A DNA stretch of 64,000 bases, taken from positions 5,421,001 through 5,485,000 of the forward strand of contig NZ_CP041405.1 of assembly GCF_007066085.1 (NCBI RefSeq), given 5' to 3'. The position numbers and the translations under genes were made by a program. The DNA is from Paenibacillus thiaminolyticus. Lineage in GTDB: Bacteria; Bacillota; Bacilli; Paenibacillales; Paenibacillaceae. Below are positions 17,369 through 27,354 of this stretch, piece after piece; position 1 is the first letter of the stretch; each line of letters opens with the position of its first letter. A model generated the notes under the pieces. That model did no database searches and was not told where the DNA came from. It worked only from the letters and a program-made list of their open reading frames with translations.

Positions 17369-18754
17369 ATGCACATCGTGGTCGTCGGCATGAATTATCG
17401 TACGGCGCCTGTGGAGATACGGGAGAAGTTCGCGCTGCCGGAGAAGGATTGGCAAGAGGCCATCCGGCAACTGCGGAACACGAAGAGCGTCATGGAATGC
17501 GTGATGGTGTCGACATGCAACCGCACTGAAATGTACGTTGTCGTCGATCGTCTGCATATGTGCGGTTATTTCATCCGCAGCTTCATGGAGCAATGGTTCG
17601 GAATTCCAAGGCAGCAATTTACGCCTTACTTATATATATATGAAGACGATCAAGCGGTGGAGCATTTGTTCCGGGTCACATCGGGTCTCGATTCGATGGT
17701 TATCGGCGAGACACAGATCTTGGGGCAGATTCGTTCGGCCTTTTTGTTCGCGCAGCGGGAAGGAACGACCGGCACCTGGTTCAATACGCTGTTCAAGCAG
17801 GCCATTACGATGGCCAAGCGGGCCCATGCCGAGACGAACATCAATGACAATGCGGTCTCGGTCAGCTATGCCGCGGTCGAGCTGGGCAAGCGCATTTTCG
17901 GCTCCTTCCAGGGCAAGAAGGTATTGATTCTCGGAGCGGGCAAGATGAGCGAGTTGACCGTTAAGCATCTGTATTCGAACGGCGCGGCCGAAGTGATGGT
18001 CGTGAACCGCACGTTCTCGCGCGCCCGGGAGCTGGCCGAGCAATTCCATGGCCGGGCCGGGACGCTAGAGGATGCCGGGAAGTTCCTCCGAGACGCGGAT
18101 ATTGTAATCAGTTCGACCGGAGCCCAGGAGTACATCATGACGGCCCAGGATGTGGAGCGGGTGATGAAGCTGCGCAAATCGCGTCCCCTCTTCCTGATTG
18201 ACATCGCCGTGCCGCGGGATCTCGATCCCGAGATCGGCGGCGTGTCGAATGTGTTCCTGTACGACATCGATGATCTGGAAGGCATCGTGGAGAGCAATCT
18301 GGAGCAGCGCCGCAAGGAAGCCGCCAAGATTGAAGCGATGATTGCCAGCGAGCTGGATGAATATCGCCAATGGCTGAAGATGCTTGGCGTGACGCCGGTC
18401 ATCCGCGCCCTGCAGACGAAGGCGGAGCGTATCCATCAAGATACGCTGGAGAGCCTGTTCAACAAGCTTCCGGACTTGTCCGAGCGGGAGGCGAAGCTGA
18501 TTCGCCGTCTCACGAAGAGCATGCTGAACCAGATGATGCATGATCCGATCTTGCAGCTGAAGGAGCTTGCTGCAGAGAAGAACGGGGAAGAGGCGCTTCA
18601 TCTGTTTACCCAACTGTTCGCCCTGGAAGAGACGATGGTTGCTTCTGAGCCGGACAAGGGAACGAAGCGGGAATCTGCCGCGCTTTCCTCCCGGCGCGAT
18701 GAAGAGCCGGAACGAACCAAGCCGGTTCTGTCATGGGCCGCGGTAACTTGGTAG
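17369..18754 (+). CDS. hemA: Glutamyl-tRNA reductase
   Basis: First committed step of C5-pathway tetrapyrrole synthesis: reduces Glu-tRNA(Glu) to glutamate-1-semialdehyde with NADPH. The 461 residues start at ATG 17369 (MHIVVVGMNYRTAPVEIREK), supported by AGCAGGTG upstream; the in-frame ATG at 17327 lies inside the promoter palindrome. The catalytic Cys50 is in VSTCNRTEMY, the NADPH domain has VLILGAGKMSEL, and a C-terminal dimerisation helix region follows. The tail after about residue 425 is charged and probably disordered. It is first in the hem operon and under a PerR/Fur-like box. Confidence 0.97.
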   Translation: MHIVVVGMNYRTAPVEIREKFALPEKDWQEAIRQLRNTKSVMECVMVSTCNRTEMYVVVDRLHMCGYFIRSFMEQWFGIPRQQFTPYLYIYEDDQAVEHLFRVTSGLDSMVIGETQILGQIRSAFLFAQREGTTGTWFNTLFKQAITMAKRAHAETNINDNAVSVSYAAVELGKRIFGSFQGKKVLILGAGKMSELTVKHLYSNGAAEVMVVNRTFSRARELAEQFHGRAGTLEDAGKFLRDADIVISSTGAQEYIMTAQDVERVMKLRKSRPLFLIDIAVPRDLDPEIGGVSNVFLYDIDDLEGIVESNLEQRRKEAAKIEAMIASELDEYRQWLKMLGVTPVIRALQTKAERIHQDTLESLFNKLPDLSEREAKLIRRLTKSMLNQMMHDPILQLKELAAEKNGEEALHLFTQLFALEETMVASEPDKGTKRESAALSSRRDEEPERTKPVLSWAAVTW

Positions 18755-18781
18755 ACGGCGTTCAGGAGGCGGCGGGTTCAT

Positions 18782-19597
18782 ATGTTGACGAATAGCTGGA
18801 TTTACGATGCGATTATTTACACATATGCCCTGAGCCTTCTGTTTTATTTTTCCGATACCGTGGGGAGGAATCGGAGAGCGAAGCGGATGGGCACAGGGCT
18901 TCTTGTTTTTGTATGGGTGCTGCAGACGATATTTCTTGTCGTGCGCATTATCCGCCATCAGGATGTCCCAATCATCAGCAGCTTTGAGTTCATGTTTCTG
19001 TTCTCTTGGCTGCTCGTGACGGCGTCCTTGGCGATCAACCGTTTTTTTTCTATCGAGTATGTCGTATTTTTTGTCAATCTGGTCGGGTTTGCGCTGCTGA
19101 TTATCAATATGCTGAATGATCCGACGTCTTCTTCTGTCATGGTGGAGTGGGAGATGATGCACAATTTGCTTGTCTTTCACATTGCGCTTGCCGCCTGCGG
19201 GTTCGCGTCTTTGACCGTGGGCGCGATCTTTTCGGGGATGTACGTCTTTTTGCACCATCGCCTCAAGAGAAAGCAATGGTCGGAAGCGGTGCGGCGCTTG
19301 CCTAGCCTGGAGCGGATGGAACGAATGTCTTATTTTGCCGTCATCGTTGGGATACCGTTTTTCCTGCTCTCCTTGGCAGTCGCCATCGGCGTTGTCTTGC
19401 TGGGCAACCGGATCGAGCTTTTGACCGATTTCAAGATTTGGTTTACTTTGATCGCCCTTGCTCTTTATTTTTCCTATTTTTGGATAAGATCCCGTGCCGT
19501 GCTGACAGGATTTCGGCTCGCCTTGTGGAATGTAGGATGTTATGCATTTATGGTGTTGAATTTCAGCTTGAATTCCTTATCCGCATTTCACCGCTAG
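18782..19597 (+). CDS. hemX: HemX-type integral membrane protein (CcsA/ResC family)
   Basis: The 271 residues form about eight membrane segments (for example AIIYTYALSLLFYF, LLVFVWVLQTIFLVV and FVNLVGFALLIINML), with the cytochrome c assembly (CcsA) fold. In Bacillus, HemX follows hemA and negatively affects HemA amounts (family knowledge). The gene begins 27 bases after hemA behind AGGAGGCGG, inside the same operon. A role in haem handling at the membrane is inference. Confidence 0.9.
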   Translation: MLTNSWIYDAIIYTYALSLLFYFSDTVGRNRRAKRMGTGLLVFVWVLQTIFLVVRIIRHQDVPIISSFEFMFLFSWLLVTASLAINRFFSIEYVVFFVNLVGFALLIINMLNDPTSSSVMVEWEMMHNLLVFHIALAACGFASLTVGAIFSGMYVFLHHRLKRKQWSEAVRRLPSLERMERMSYFAVIVGIPFFLLSLAVAIGVVLLGNRIELLTDFKIWFTLIALALYFSYFWIRSRAVLTGFRLALWNVGCYAFMVLNFSLNSLSAFHR

Positions 19598-19612
19598 ATG
19601 GGAGTTGGGAAT

Positions 19613-20254
19613 ATGGAGCATACGGACGAGTCCTGTCCGCTGTATCCGATAATGCTTCGGCTGACCGGGCGCCGGTGCGTCGTGGTCGGAGGCGGGTCTG
19701 TTGCCGCGCGCAAGGTATCATCATTGCTAGCCAGCGGCGCTGATGTCACGTTGGTCAGCCCAAGGGTGACGCCGGAGCTTGGGCGCTTAGCATATGAGGG
19801 CCGGATCGTTCATCAGGAACGCGAATACAAGCCGGCCGATGTGGAGGGCGCCCTGCTCGTATTCGCGGCCACAGACCGTCCGGCCGTGAACGATCAGGTG
19901 GCTGAGGATGCTCACCGGGCCGGAGCGCTCGCCAATGTGGCGCATCATCCGGAGGGCGGCGACTTCGCCAACCCTGGTTCCGCGCGGAACGGGATGATTC
20001 AGGTGGCGGTCTACGCGGGCGGAGCGAGCCCGACGTTGACCCGCCGGCTGACGGCGAAGCTGGCAGGGCAAGTAGATGACGGGCTGGCCAATCTGGCAGC
20101 CCGTCTCTCGTCGGCCCGCCGGGATACTAAAGCCTGCATCGAGACGCCGGAGCGCCGGCACGAGCTGCTGCGCCGGTATGCTGGCGACTGCTGGGAGGCC
20201 TATGAGCAGGGCAAGGAAGCTCCCGCCTGGGAAGAGTGGCTCGATCGCTGTTGA
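19613..20254 (+). CDS. Precorrin-2 dehydrogenase / sirohydrochlorin ferrochelatase-type sirohaem synthase
   Basis: Oxidises precorrin-2 with NAD and may insert iron to make sirohaem. The 213 residues start at ATG 19613 (MEHTDESCPLYPIMLRL), preceded by GGGAG; an in-frame ATG 15 bases earlier overlaps the hemX stop. The Rossmann motif CVVVGGGSVAARK, the conserved VFAATDRPAVN and the CysG-like dimerisation region ASPTLTRRLTAKL are present. Together with the SUMT domain two genes downstream it supplies the sirohaem branch from uroporphyrinogen III. Confidence 0.9.
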   Translation: MEHTDESCPLYPIMLRLTGRRCVVVGGGSVAARKVSSLLASGADVTLVSPRVTPELGRLAYEGRIVHQEREYKPADVEGALLVFAATDRPAVNDQVAEDAHRAGALANVAHHPEGGDFANPGSARNGMIQVAVYAGGASPTLTRRLTAKLAGQVDDGLANLAARLSSARRDTKACIETPERRHELLRRYAGDCWEAYEQGKEAPAWEEWLDRC

Positions 20255-20411
20255 CCGGGTACGCCGCGTTCGTGTGGCACGAATGGAGCGCCTGGTAAGG
20301 AAGAACCGCCTGGCGCGAAAGCGGAGCCGAACGGCAAGGCGCCGTGAGGGTGGGGCAGCAGCTGCCGAACAGGAATAGCAGGCTATCAGGCAGGCAATAA
20401 GGAGGATTCAT

Positions 20412-21332
20412 ATGCGTACAATTATCGTTGGAACCCGGCAAAGCGCCTTGGCGCTTACCCAGACCGGCCATGTCATCTCCGCGCTGGAGGCGATCTGCGC
20501 GCGGAAGAGCTTGCCCTACCGGTTCGAGATTCGGAAAATCGTAACCAAAGGGGATCGCATCCTGGACGTTACGTTATCGAAGGTCGGCGGCAAGGGATTG
20601 TTCGTGAAGGAGATCGAGCAGGCGTTGGCGGATCGCGAGATCGATATGGCGGTCCACAGCATGAAGGACATGCCGTGGCAGCTGCAGGAAGGGCTTATGG
20701 TTGGAGCCATTCCGAAGCGGGAGGATCCGCGCGACGGCTTGATTATGAAGGCGGGAAGCTCCTTCCACGATCTGCCGCAGGGCGCAACCGTCGGCACGAG
20801 CAGTCTGCGCCGCTCCTGTCAGCTGCAGGCACTGCGGCCTGACTTGAAGATTGAGCCGCTGCGCGGCAATATCGACACCCGCCTGCGCAAGCTGGAGACG
20901 GAGGGGCTGGATGCCATTGTACTGGCGGCGGCCGGGCTCCATCGCATGGGATGGCAGGATCGCATCACCTCCTATTTGTCCGAGGAGGAATGCGTGCCCG
21001 CGGTAGGGCAAGGCGCCCTCGGCATCGAATGCCGCGAGGAGGATGTAGATCTGCGCAAGCTGCTGGAATGCTATCATGATGCGGATACCGCCCGCACGGT
21101 GCAAGCGGAACGGGCTTTTCTCGGGCGGCTCAACGGCGGCTGCCAAGTGCCGATCGGCGCGCATGCAGAGCTCGTCGGGTCCGGAGGAACGGTGCGGCTG
21201 ACCGGATTGGTCGGTTCTGCCGAAGATGGAACGATATTGAGAGAAACGATGGAAGGGGAACATCCCGAATCGCTCGGTGTTGCGGTCGCTCAGCGGCTGT
21301 TGGATCGCGGCGCGGACCGGATGCTGCCTTAA
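20412..21332 (+). CDS. hemC: Hydroxymethylbilane synthase (porphobilinogen deaminase)
   Basis: Condenses four porphobilinogen molecules to linear hydroxymethylbilane. The 306 residues are of normal length. The dipyrromethane cofactor is carried by Cys244 in [15 protein letters not shown], and the conserved motifs VHSMKDMPW and [11 protein letters not shown] are intact. An AAGGAGG site precedes ATG 20412. A 157-bp gap separates it from the sirohaem synthase gene; I see no promoter or terminator in the gap. The next gene starts 15 bases downstream. Confidence 0.97.
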   Translation: MRTIIVGTRQSALALTQTGHVISALEAICARKSLPYRFEIRKIVTKGDRILDVTLSKVGGKGLFVKEIEQALADREIDMAVHSMKDMPWQLQEGLMVGAIPKREDPRDGLIMKAGSSFHDLPQGATVGTSSLRRSCQLQALRPDLKIEPLRGNIDTRLRKLETEGLDAIVLAAAGLHRMGWQDRITSYLSEEECVPAVGQGALGIECREEDVDLRKLLECYHDADTARTVQAERAFLGRLNGGCQVPIGAHAELVGSGGTVRLTGLVGSAEDGTILRETMEGEHPESLGVAVAQRLLDRGADRMLP

Positions 21333-21347
21333 AAGGGGAGATTTCGG

Positions 21348-22913
21348 ATGGAGCAGCACCCCCGCCCGAAGGGCGTCGTCTATCTGGTCGGCGCCGGGCC
21401 CGGAGATGCCGGATTGATTACGGTAAAAGGCCTGCGCTGTCTGCAGGAAGCGGATGTCGTCGTCTATGACCGCTTGGCAGGCCCGCGTCTGATGCAGTTC
21501 GCCAAGCGCGGAGCCCGTAAAATTTATGTAGGAAAGCTGCCGGATCGCCATGCGATGAAGCAGGAAGACATTAACCGGCTGCTCGTCGAGTTGGCCTTGG
21601 AGGGCCATACGGTAACCCGTCTGAAGGGCGGAGATCCTTGCGTATTTGGACGTGTCGGCGAGGAGGCGGCCTTGCTGGCGGAGCATGGCCTCCGCTATGA
21701 GATCGTCCCTGGCGTAACCTCCGCCGTGGCGGCGCCGGCGTATGCCGGAATTCCGGTGACCCACCGGAGTCGAGCGTCGTCCTTCTGTGTCGTTACCGGC
21801 CACGAGAGTCCGGATAAGCTGGACGAGATGATCGAGTGGGACAAGCTGACGCAAGCGACAGGGACGCTGCTCTTTCTGATGGGTGTAGCGAAGCTGCGCT
21901 ATATAGCCGAGCGGCTGATGGCTTACGGACGCGCTCCGGATACGCCGGTGGCGCTCGTCCGCTGGGGAACGCGGGCGGAGCAGGCGACGATAACCGGCAC
22001 GCTGGCCACGATTGCCGATGAGGTGGAGCGGGCCGGCTTCGCTTCGCCGGCCGTCATCGTCGTTGGCGAGGTCGTGCGGGAGCGGGAGCGTCTGCAGTGG
22101 GCGGAGAGCCGCCCGCTGTTCGGCCGGCGCGTGCTGGTGACGCGCGCCCGGGACCAAGCGAGCGAGTTGACGCGCCGGATTGAGGATGCCGGCGGAGAGC
22201 CGTATGAGTATCCGGTTATCGAGCTCAGAATGCCGGAATCGCCGGCCTCACGTGAAGCGCTGCGTCAGGCGCTCGCCCAGCCGGACGCGTATGATTGGCT
22301 CGTGCTGACGAGCGTCAACGGGGTCCGCTTCTGGTTCCGCCATCTGCGGGAGCACGGGGCGGATATCCGCCAGTGGGCCCATGTGCGCATCGTCTCGGTA
22401 GGGCCGAAGACGACGGAGGCGCTGCAGGAATATGGAATCCAACCGGATATTGCTGCGTCCCAGTTCAGCCAGGAGGGCGTCTGGGAAGCGCTGCGCCCAC
22501 ATGCCGCAGCCGGGCAGCGGGTACTGCTCGCGCGCGGAGATTTGTCCCGATCGTGGCTGAGGGAGACGATGGAAGCGCATGGACTGCATGCGGACGAGGT
22601 AGATCTGTACGAGACAGTGCTGCCGGAGGAAGACGACCCGGAACTAATCGAGATGCTGGAGCAGCGGATGATTCATATCGTGACGTTCACCAGCTCTTCG
22701 ACTGTGACCAACCTGATGGCGGCGCTGCGCCGGATGGGGTTAGATGATCCTGCGCAGGCGCTGGGCGTCGCCCGAATCGCCTGCATCGGAGAGATTACGG
22801 CGCGGACGGCCCGGGAAGCCGGCCTGCATGTTGACGTAATCGCGGCTTCCTCGACGATCGATGGACTGATGGAGGCCATGTTGGAGTTAGGCAAGATGAA
22901 GAAGACAGTATAA
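21348..22913 (+). CDS. Fusion of uroporphyrinogen-III C-methyltransferase and uroporphyrinogen-III synthase (CobA-HemD)
   Basis: The 521 residues hold two enzymes. Residues about 8-250 are SUMT: VYLVGAGPGDAGLITVKG (SAM-binding loop), RLKGGDPCVFGRVGEEA and the PGVTSAVAAPAYAGIPVTHR region. Residues about 262-515 are HemD (RRVLVTRARDQASELTRRIE ... TFTSSSTVTNLM). The first enzyme diverts uroporphyrinogen III to precorrin-2; the second makes uroporphyrinogen III from hydroxymethylbilane. The fusion joins the branch-point maker and its first consumer. An AAGGGGAG site precedes ATG 21348. Such fusions are known in Firmicutes including Paenibacillus. Confidence 0.95.
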   Translation: MEQHPRPKGVVYLVGAGPGDAGLITVKGLRCLQEADVVVYDRLAGPRLMQFAKRGARKIYVGKLPDRHAMKQEDINRLLVELALEGHTVTRLKGGDPCVFGRVGEEAALLAEHGLRYEIVPGVTSAVAAPAYAGIPVTHRSRASSFCVVTGHESPDKLDEMIEWDKLTQATGTLLFLMGVAKLRYIAERLMAYGRAPDTPVALVRWGTRAEQATITGTLATIADEVERAGFASPAVIVVGEVVRERERLQWAESRPLFGRRVLVTRARDQASELTRRIEDAGGEPYEYPVIELRMPESPASREALRQALAQPDAYDWLVLTSVNGVRFWFRHLREHGADIRQWAHVRIVSVGPKTTEALQEYGIQPDIAASQFSQEGVWEALRPHAAAGQRVLLARGDLSRSWLRETMEAHGLHADEVDLYETVLPEEDDPELIEMLEQRMIHIVTFTSSSTVTNLMAALRRMGLDDPAQALGVARIACIGEITARTAREAGLHVDVIAASSTIDGLMEAMLELGKMKKTV

Positions 22914-22920
22914 GGGAGAG

Positions 22921-22983
22921 TTCAAAAAGCCAGTATGCAGCACCAGGAAGGTAGTCAGAACTCGAAGCGCAGGCTTTTTTGAA
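22921..22983 (+). repeat. Terminator-like inverted repeat inside the hem operon
   Basis: TTCAAAAAGCC (22921-22931) can pair with GGCTTTTTTGAA (22972-22983), with a 40-nt interior. The 3' arm is a T tract, so a transcript would carry an A/T-rich attenuator-like hairpin in the 103-bp gap before hemB. It could reduce downstream expression or be an unrelated repeat element. Confidence 0.45.
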
Positions 22984-23016
22984 TAACCTCGATAACTATC
23001 CAAGGAGGCAATCAGT

Positions 23017-24021
23017 ATGGCATATCCTACAACACGGCTCCGCCGCCTGCGCGGGACGGCGGCCATTCGTAATATGGTGAGAGAGACGGTGATTACCCCG
23101 CATGATCTCATCATGCCTGTATTTGTAACCTGCGGCACCGGAATCAAGGAAGAGATTGCATCGATGCCGGGTGTATACCATTTCTCGCTCGATCTCCTCG
23201 ATGCGGAAATCGATGAGATCGCGGCGCTCGGCATTCCGGCGATCGTGCTTTTCGGCGTGCCGGAGACGAAGGATGCGGTAGGCAGTTCCGCATTTGAAGA
23301 GGATGGAATCGTGCAGCGGGCGACGCGCCAGATCAAGGCCCGCCACCCGGAGCTGCTCGTTATCGCGGATACATGCCTGTGCCAATATACGGATCATGGC
23401 CATTGCGGCATGATTCATGTGCATGAGGCCAACGGCGTGAAGACCGGAATCGTGGACAATGACGAGTCGCTCGCTTATCTGGTGCGTACGGCGGTGTCCC
23501 AAGCCGCGGCGGGCGCGGACATTATCGCGCCCTCCAATATGATGGACGGCTTCGTGCATGCCATTCGGGCCGGCTTGGACGAGGCGGGCTTCGAATCGGT
23601 TCCGATTATGTCCTATTCGGTCAAATACGCCTCCGCTTTCTATGGCCCGTTCCGGGATGCGGCTCATTCCGCTCCGCAGTTCGGCGACCGCAAGACGTAC
23701 CAGATGGATCCGGCCAATGCGCGTGAAGCGCTGCGCGAAGCGGAAGCCGATGTCGCCGAAGGGGCGGACATGCTGATGGTGAAGCCGGCGATGGCCTATA
23801 TGGATATTATCCGTACGCTGAAGGAACAATTCGATCTGCCGGTCGTCGCGTATAATGTCAGCGGCGAATATTCCATGATCAAGGCGGCTGCCCGCCTGGG
23901 CTGGATCGATGAGAAGGCTGTGACGCTGGAACTGCTGGTCGGGTTGAAAAGAGCGGGAGCAGATACGATCATTACTTATCATGCGAAGGACGCGGCCCGC
24001 TGGCTGAAGGAAGCGGAGTAA
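23017..24021 (+). CDS. hemB: Delta-aminolevulinic acid dehydratase (porphobilinogen synthase)
   Basis: Joins two 5-aminolevulinates to porphobilinogen. The 334 residues contain the Schiff-base lysines (in [15 protein letters not shown] and [14 protein letters not shown]). The metal site [15 protein letters not shown] has three cysteines, indicating a zinc enzyme. The AAGGAGG site precedes ATG 23017. It is the last plus-strand gene before the convergent crp gene, with a shared terminator at 24050-24086. Confidence 0.97.
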   Translation: MAYPTTRLRRLRGTAAIRNMVRETVITPHDLIMPVFVTCGTGIKEEIASMPGVYHFSLDLLDAEIDEIAALGIPAIVLFGVPETKDAVGSSAFEEDGIVQRATRQIKARHPELLVIADTCLCQYTDHGHCGMIHVHEANGVKTGIVDNDESLAYLVRTAVSQAAAGADIIAPSNMMDGFVHAIRAGLDEAGFESVPIMSYSVKYASAFYGPFRDAAHSAPQFGDRKTYQMDPANAREALREAEADVAEGADMLMVKPAMAYMDIIRTLKEQFDLPVVAYNVSGEYSMIKAAARLGWIDEKAVTLELLVGLKRAGADTIITYHAKDAARWLKEAE

Positions 24022-24049
24022 GGCACCGGGTTCTCCCGGCATCAAATAA

Positions 24050-24086
24050 CCCCCGGACGGTCCGCCATGGCGGCCATATCCGGGGG
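24050..24086. terminator. Terminator between convergent hemB and crp-like gene
   Basis: CCCCCGGA (24050-24057) pairs with TCCGGGGG (24079-24086). An inner GGCCGCCATGGCGG-type palindrome strengthens the stem. The T-rich side (TTATTTG) is on the minus strand, so it best serves the crp-like gene. Confidence 0.65.
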
Positions 24087-24107
24087 TATGAATTATCGCT
24101 TAGAGCG

Positions 24108-24785
24108 TCAGTTCATATACGGGCTCTGGAACAGCTTAGACACGTCAATCGTGTATTGCAAATGGCCCAGCGACAAAATGCGCTGCTGTTCCAAATCACG
24201 GATTACCTGTTCCAGCACGGTGCGGTGCACGCCGGCCAGTCCAGCCATCGCGTCCGGATCGAATGCATGGGGAATGTGGATCTTGTCGCCCTGCCGCTTC
24301 CCTTCATGCTGGGCGATGCGGACAATGTTCTTGACGACCCGGCTTGGCGCGTCAAGGAATGTCAGCTCCGAGACATGGCCGTTCGTCGAGCGCAGACGGT
24401 TGCAGAGCTGGATCATAATCTGCTTGGCGATATCGTAATGCGCGCGCATCATCAGATGGAAGCTCTCGGAATTGACAGTGAGCAGCACGGTCTCTTCCAG
24501 CGTCTCGGCCGTCGCGGAGCGCGGCTTGCCGTCAATGAGGGCCAGCTCGCCGAAGCTGTCTCCTGCCTGGAAGACGGCGAGCGTCTTCTGCAGGCCTTGC
24601 CGGCTGGAAGTATAGATTTTGACCGTCCCCCGCATGACGATACAGAATGTATCGCCCGGCTCGCCTTGCTGGAAGAGCGTCGTATGCGGGTGATATTCGC
24701 GGCGAGAGGTGATGGAAGCGACGATATCGAGCTGTTCATCGCTGAGATCTGTGAATAATGGAACCCTTTTCAGTAACTCTATCAT
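24108..24785 (-). CDS. Crp/Fnr-family transcription regulator
   Basis: The 225 residues comprise an N-terminal cyclic-nucleotide-binding-type beta barrel (FQQGEPGDTFCIVMRGTVKI ... GDSFGELALIDGKPRSA), a dimerisation helix, and a C-terminal winged helix (FDPDAMAGLAGVHRTVLEQV is the helix-turn-helix). There is no Fe-S Cys cluster at the N-terminus, so it is not a classic Fnr. The GELALIDGKPRSA segment resembles the phosphate-binding cassette of cAMP binders, although few Firmicutes use cAMP; the ligand is unknown. A GAGGGAG site precedes ATG 24785. It is embedded between hemB and hemL on the opposite strand. Confidence 0.9.
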   Translation of the reverse strand: MIELLKRVPLFTDLSDEQLDIVASITSRREYHPHTTLFQQGEPGDTFCIVMRGTVKIYTSSRQGLQKTLAVFQAGDSFGELALIDGKPRSATAETLEETVLLTVNSESFHLMMRAHYDIAKQIMIQLCNRLRSTNGHVSELTFLDAPSRVVKNIVRIAQHEGKRQGDKIHIPHAFDPDAMAGLAGVHRTVLEQVIRDLEQQRILSLGHLQYTIDVSKLFQSPYMN

Positions 24786-24866
24786 GTCTACTCCCTCTTT
24801 TGTCCGTAAGCATTTTGTACTAGTTTATCACACATCTGATGAATAAATATAGAAGGAGCGATTCCC

Positions 24867-26168
24867 ATGACGGAAAATTTTTCTACGCGCCGCGATGCCC
24901 GTTCCCGGGCCGCATTTGAGGAAGCTAAGCAGTACATACCTGGCGGCGTGAACAGTCCGGTCCGGGCGTTCAAATCGGTCGGCTTGACTCCGGTCTACGT
25001 AGAGCGCGGCAGCGGCTCCCGCATTTATGATATCGATGGCAACGAATTTATCGATTATGTCTGCTCTTGGGGTCCGCTTATTGTCGGGCACGCCCACCCG
25101 CAGGTTGTGCAGGCGATTCAGGAGACAGCGGCCAAAGGTACGAGCTTCGGCGCTCCGACCGAGCTGGAGACGATGATGGCCAAGACGGTGGTGGAGCGGG
25201 TGCCTTCCGTCGATATCGTACGCATGGTCAATTCCGGCACGGAAGCGACGATGAGTGCGCTGCGTCTCGCCCGCGGCATTACGAAGCGAAGCAAAATATT
25301 AAAGTTCGAAGGCTCCTACCACGGACATGCGGACAGCTTGCTCATTAAGGCGGGATCCGGCGTGGCTACGCTGGGCCTCCCTGACAGTCCGGGCGTGCCG
25401 GAAGGCGTGGCCAGCAATACGATTACGGTGCCTTACAACGACCTGGAAGGCGTCAAGCTTGCGTTCGAACGCTTCGGTGAGGAGCTGGCATGCGTTATCG
25501 TCGAGCCGGTCGCAGGCAATATGGGCGTCGTGCCGCCGCAGCCTGGCTTCCTGGAAGGGCTTCGGGCATTAACGGAACAATACGGAAGCTTGCTTATCTT
25601 CGATGAAGTCATGACCGGCTTCCGCGTTGGTTACCATTGTGCGCAAGGACGCTTCGGTGTTACGCCGGATCTGACCTGCTTCGGCAAGGTCATCGGCGGA
25701 GGCTTGCCGGTCGGCGCTTACGGCGGCAAGCGGGAATATATGGAGCAGGTGGCGCCGAGCGGGCCGATTTATCAGGCGGGCACGCTGAGCGGCAACCCGC
25801 TGGCAATGGCGGCTGGCTATACGACGTTGTCGCTGCTGACGCCAGAAGCGTACGAAGAGCTGGAGCGCAAGGCAGCCAAGCTCGAGGAAGGCTTCCTGCG
25901 CAATGCGCGGGATATCGGCATTGCCTGCACGATCAACCGGGTCGGCTCGATGGTCTGCCCGTTCTTCACGGAGCAACCGGTCACCAACTTCGATTCCGCG
26001 CGCATGTCCGACCTGGATCGCTTCCGCAGTTATTTTGCCGAGCTGCTTCATCGGGGCGTCAACATCGCGCCATCCCAATTCGAAGGGATGTTCGTCTCGA
26101 CGGCGCATACCGATCAAGATCTGGATGCGACGATCGAAGCGCACTATGAAGCGTTGAAACGTCTGTAA
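24867..26168 (+). CDS. hemL: Glutamate-1-semialdehyde 2,1-aminomutase
   Basis: PLP enzyme that converts glutamate-1-semialdehyde to 5-aminolevulinate, the step after HemA. The 433 residues show [15 protein letters not shown], the cofactor site [15 protein letters not shown] and the Schiff-base Lys274 in [17 protein letters not shown]. The AGAAGGAG site precedes ATG 24867. It is separated from the rest of the hem genes by the crp-like gene on the other strand, so it needs its own promoter in the 81-bp gap; none is obvious. A strong terminator follows. Confidence 0.97.
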   Translation: MTENFSTRRDARSRAAFEEAKQYIPGGVNSPVRAFKSVGLTPVYVERGSGSRIYDIDGNEFIDYVCSWGPLIVGHAHPQVVQAIQETAAKGTSFGAPTELETMMAKTVVERVPSVDIVRMVNSGTEATMSALRLARGITKRSKILKFEGSYHGHADSLLIKAGSGVATLGLPDSPGVPEGVASNTITVPYNDLEGVKLAFERFGEELACVIVEPVAGNMGVVPPQPGFLEGLRALTEQYGSLLIFDEVMTGFRVGYHCAQGRFGVTPDLTCFGKVIGGGLPVGAYGGKREYMEQVAPSGPIYQAGTLSGNPLAMAAGYTTLSLLTPEAYEELERKAAKLEEGFLRNARDIGIACTINRVGSMVCPFFTEQPVTNFDSARMSDLDRFRSYFAELLHRGVNIAPSQFEGMFVSTAHTDQDLDATIEAHYEALKRL

Positions 26169-26176
26169 AAGCATAT

Positions 26177-26220
26177 CCGGCCCCGGTGTCAGCCGAAGCT
26201 GACACGGCGGCCGGTTTTTT
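26177..26220 (+). terminator. Rho-independent terminator of hemL
   Basis: An 8-bp perfect inner stem (GTGTCAGC 26186-26193 with GCTGACAC 26198-26205, loop CGAA), an outer CCGG/CCGG pairing, then TTTTTT. Confidence 0.9.
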
Positions 26221-26323
26221 GTGAGCAGGATCGAGCAGCGGCTCCCATGGCGGACTGGTACTCTGCAACGGCAAGCCGAGCGGGAAGCCTAATTTGATTC
26301 GGATAAAAAGGAGGCTCTTGAAG

Positions 26324-27211
26324 ATGGCGATCGGATGGAAGCGGCGGGGGGAGTGGGCGGAGTTCATGCCGGAACGCCGCATTCTGGCGTCGGAGGATGC
26401 GCTCCGCACATGGCTGTTGGAGACGCTTCGCATGCCGCCGAATATGCTGCGCCAGATGATGGCGGAGGACAAGATCCGGACAGCCGGAGATCGGCTGCGG
26501 ATACATCTCTTCCCGGAGGAAGCGATGACGATGGAGCCGGCGGATGAACCCGCCGAGATTTTATATGAAGACGATGCGGTGCTGGTCGCTTACAAGCCTG
26601 CCGGGATGGCCGTGCATGCGACGACGGCAGAGCAGGAGCAAAGGCGGGGCAGTCTGGCGCATGCCGTCGCATGCCATTACGCCTGGACGGGCCAATCGCT
26701 GCGCGTCCGCCATATTCACCGCCTGGATACGGATACAACCGGCCCTGTGCTGATCGCGAAGCATGCGCTGCCGCACGCGGTCTTGGATGCCGACATGCGA
26801 AGCAAGTCGATTCGCCGCAGCTATGCGGCGATCGTCCACGGCTGCCCGCGCACGCGCGTGGGGACGATCGATGCACCGATCGGCAAGGATCGGCATCATC
26901 CGTCGCGCCGCCGGGTGAGCCCGACTGGCTCCTCTGCTGTAACCCACTACGCCGTCGAGCAAGCCGGCCGGGAGCTGTCGCTGGTGAAGCTCCGGCTGGA
27001 GACCGGGAGGACGCACCAGATTCGCGTCCATATGAGCCATATCGGCCACCCGTTGGCCGGAGACACGATGTACGGCGGGGATGGGCGGCTGTTCGGGCGG
27101 CAGGCGCTCCATGGGGAAGCGCTGACCTTCCGCCATCCGCTGTCGGGCGAATGGCTGGAGATTCAGGCACCGTGGCCCGAAGACATAGCGTGTCTGCGCC
27201 AAAAAATATAG
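26324..27211 (+). CDS. RluA-family pseudouridine synthase
   Basis: The 295 residues start at ATG 26324 (MAIGWKRRGEWAEFMP), chosen for the AAAAGGAGG site. A short S4-like N-terminal part is followed by the catalytic domain: ILYEDDAVLVAYKPAGMAVH, the catalytic Asp in HIHRLDTDTTGPVLIAK, and LETGRTHQIRVHMSHIGHPL. It converts uridine to pseudouridine in an RNA (rRNA or tRNA; target not predictable here). It occupies the place between hemL and spoVID where Bacillus has ysxE. Confidence 0.93.
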   Translation: MAIGWKRRGEWAEFMPERRILASEDALRTWLLETLRMPPNMLRQMMAEDKIRTAGDRLRIHLFPEEAMTMEPADEPAEILYEDDAVLVAYKPAGMAVHATTAEQEQRRGSLAHAVACHYAWTGQSLRVRHIHRLDTDTTGPVLIAKHALPHAVLDADMRSKSIRRSYAAIVHGCPRTRVGTIDAPIGKDRHHPSRRRVSPTGSSAVTHYAVEQAGRELSLVKLRLETGRTHQIRVHMSHIGHPLAGDTMYGGDGRLFGRQALHGEALTFRHPLSGEWLEIQAPWPEDIACLRQKI

Positions 27212-27354
27212 TCATGCTCCTCCTTTTCCGTCCATATACATGAAGTAGTGAACCGAGTCTGATGTCGCGCCAGCCAGCAAGACATGCATCCGGGTCAGGG
27301 GAAGATTCGCGATCACGGCGGAGATCAGAAGTACTGCGGGAGGAGGAGCAGTCC

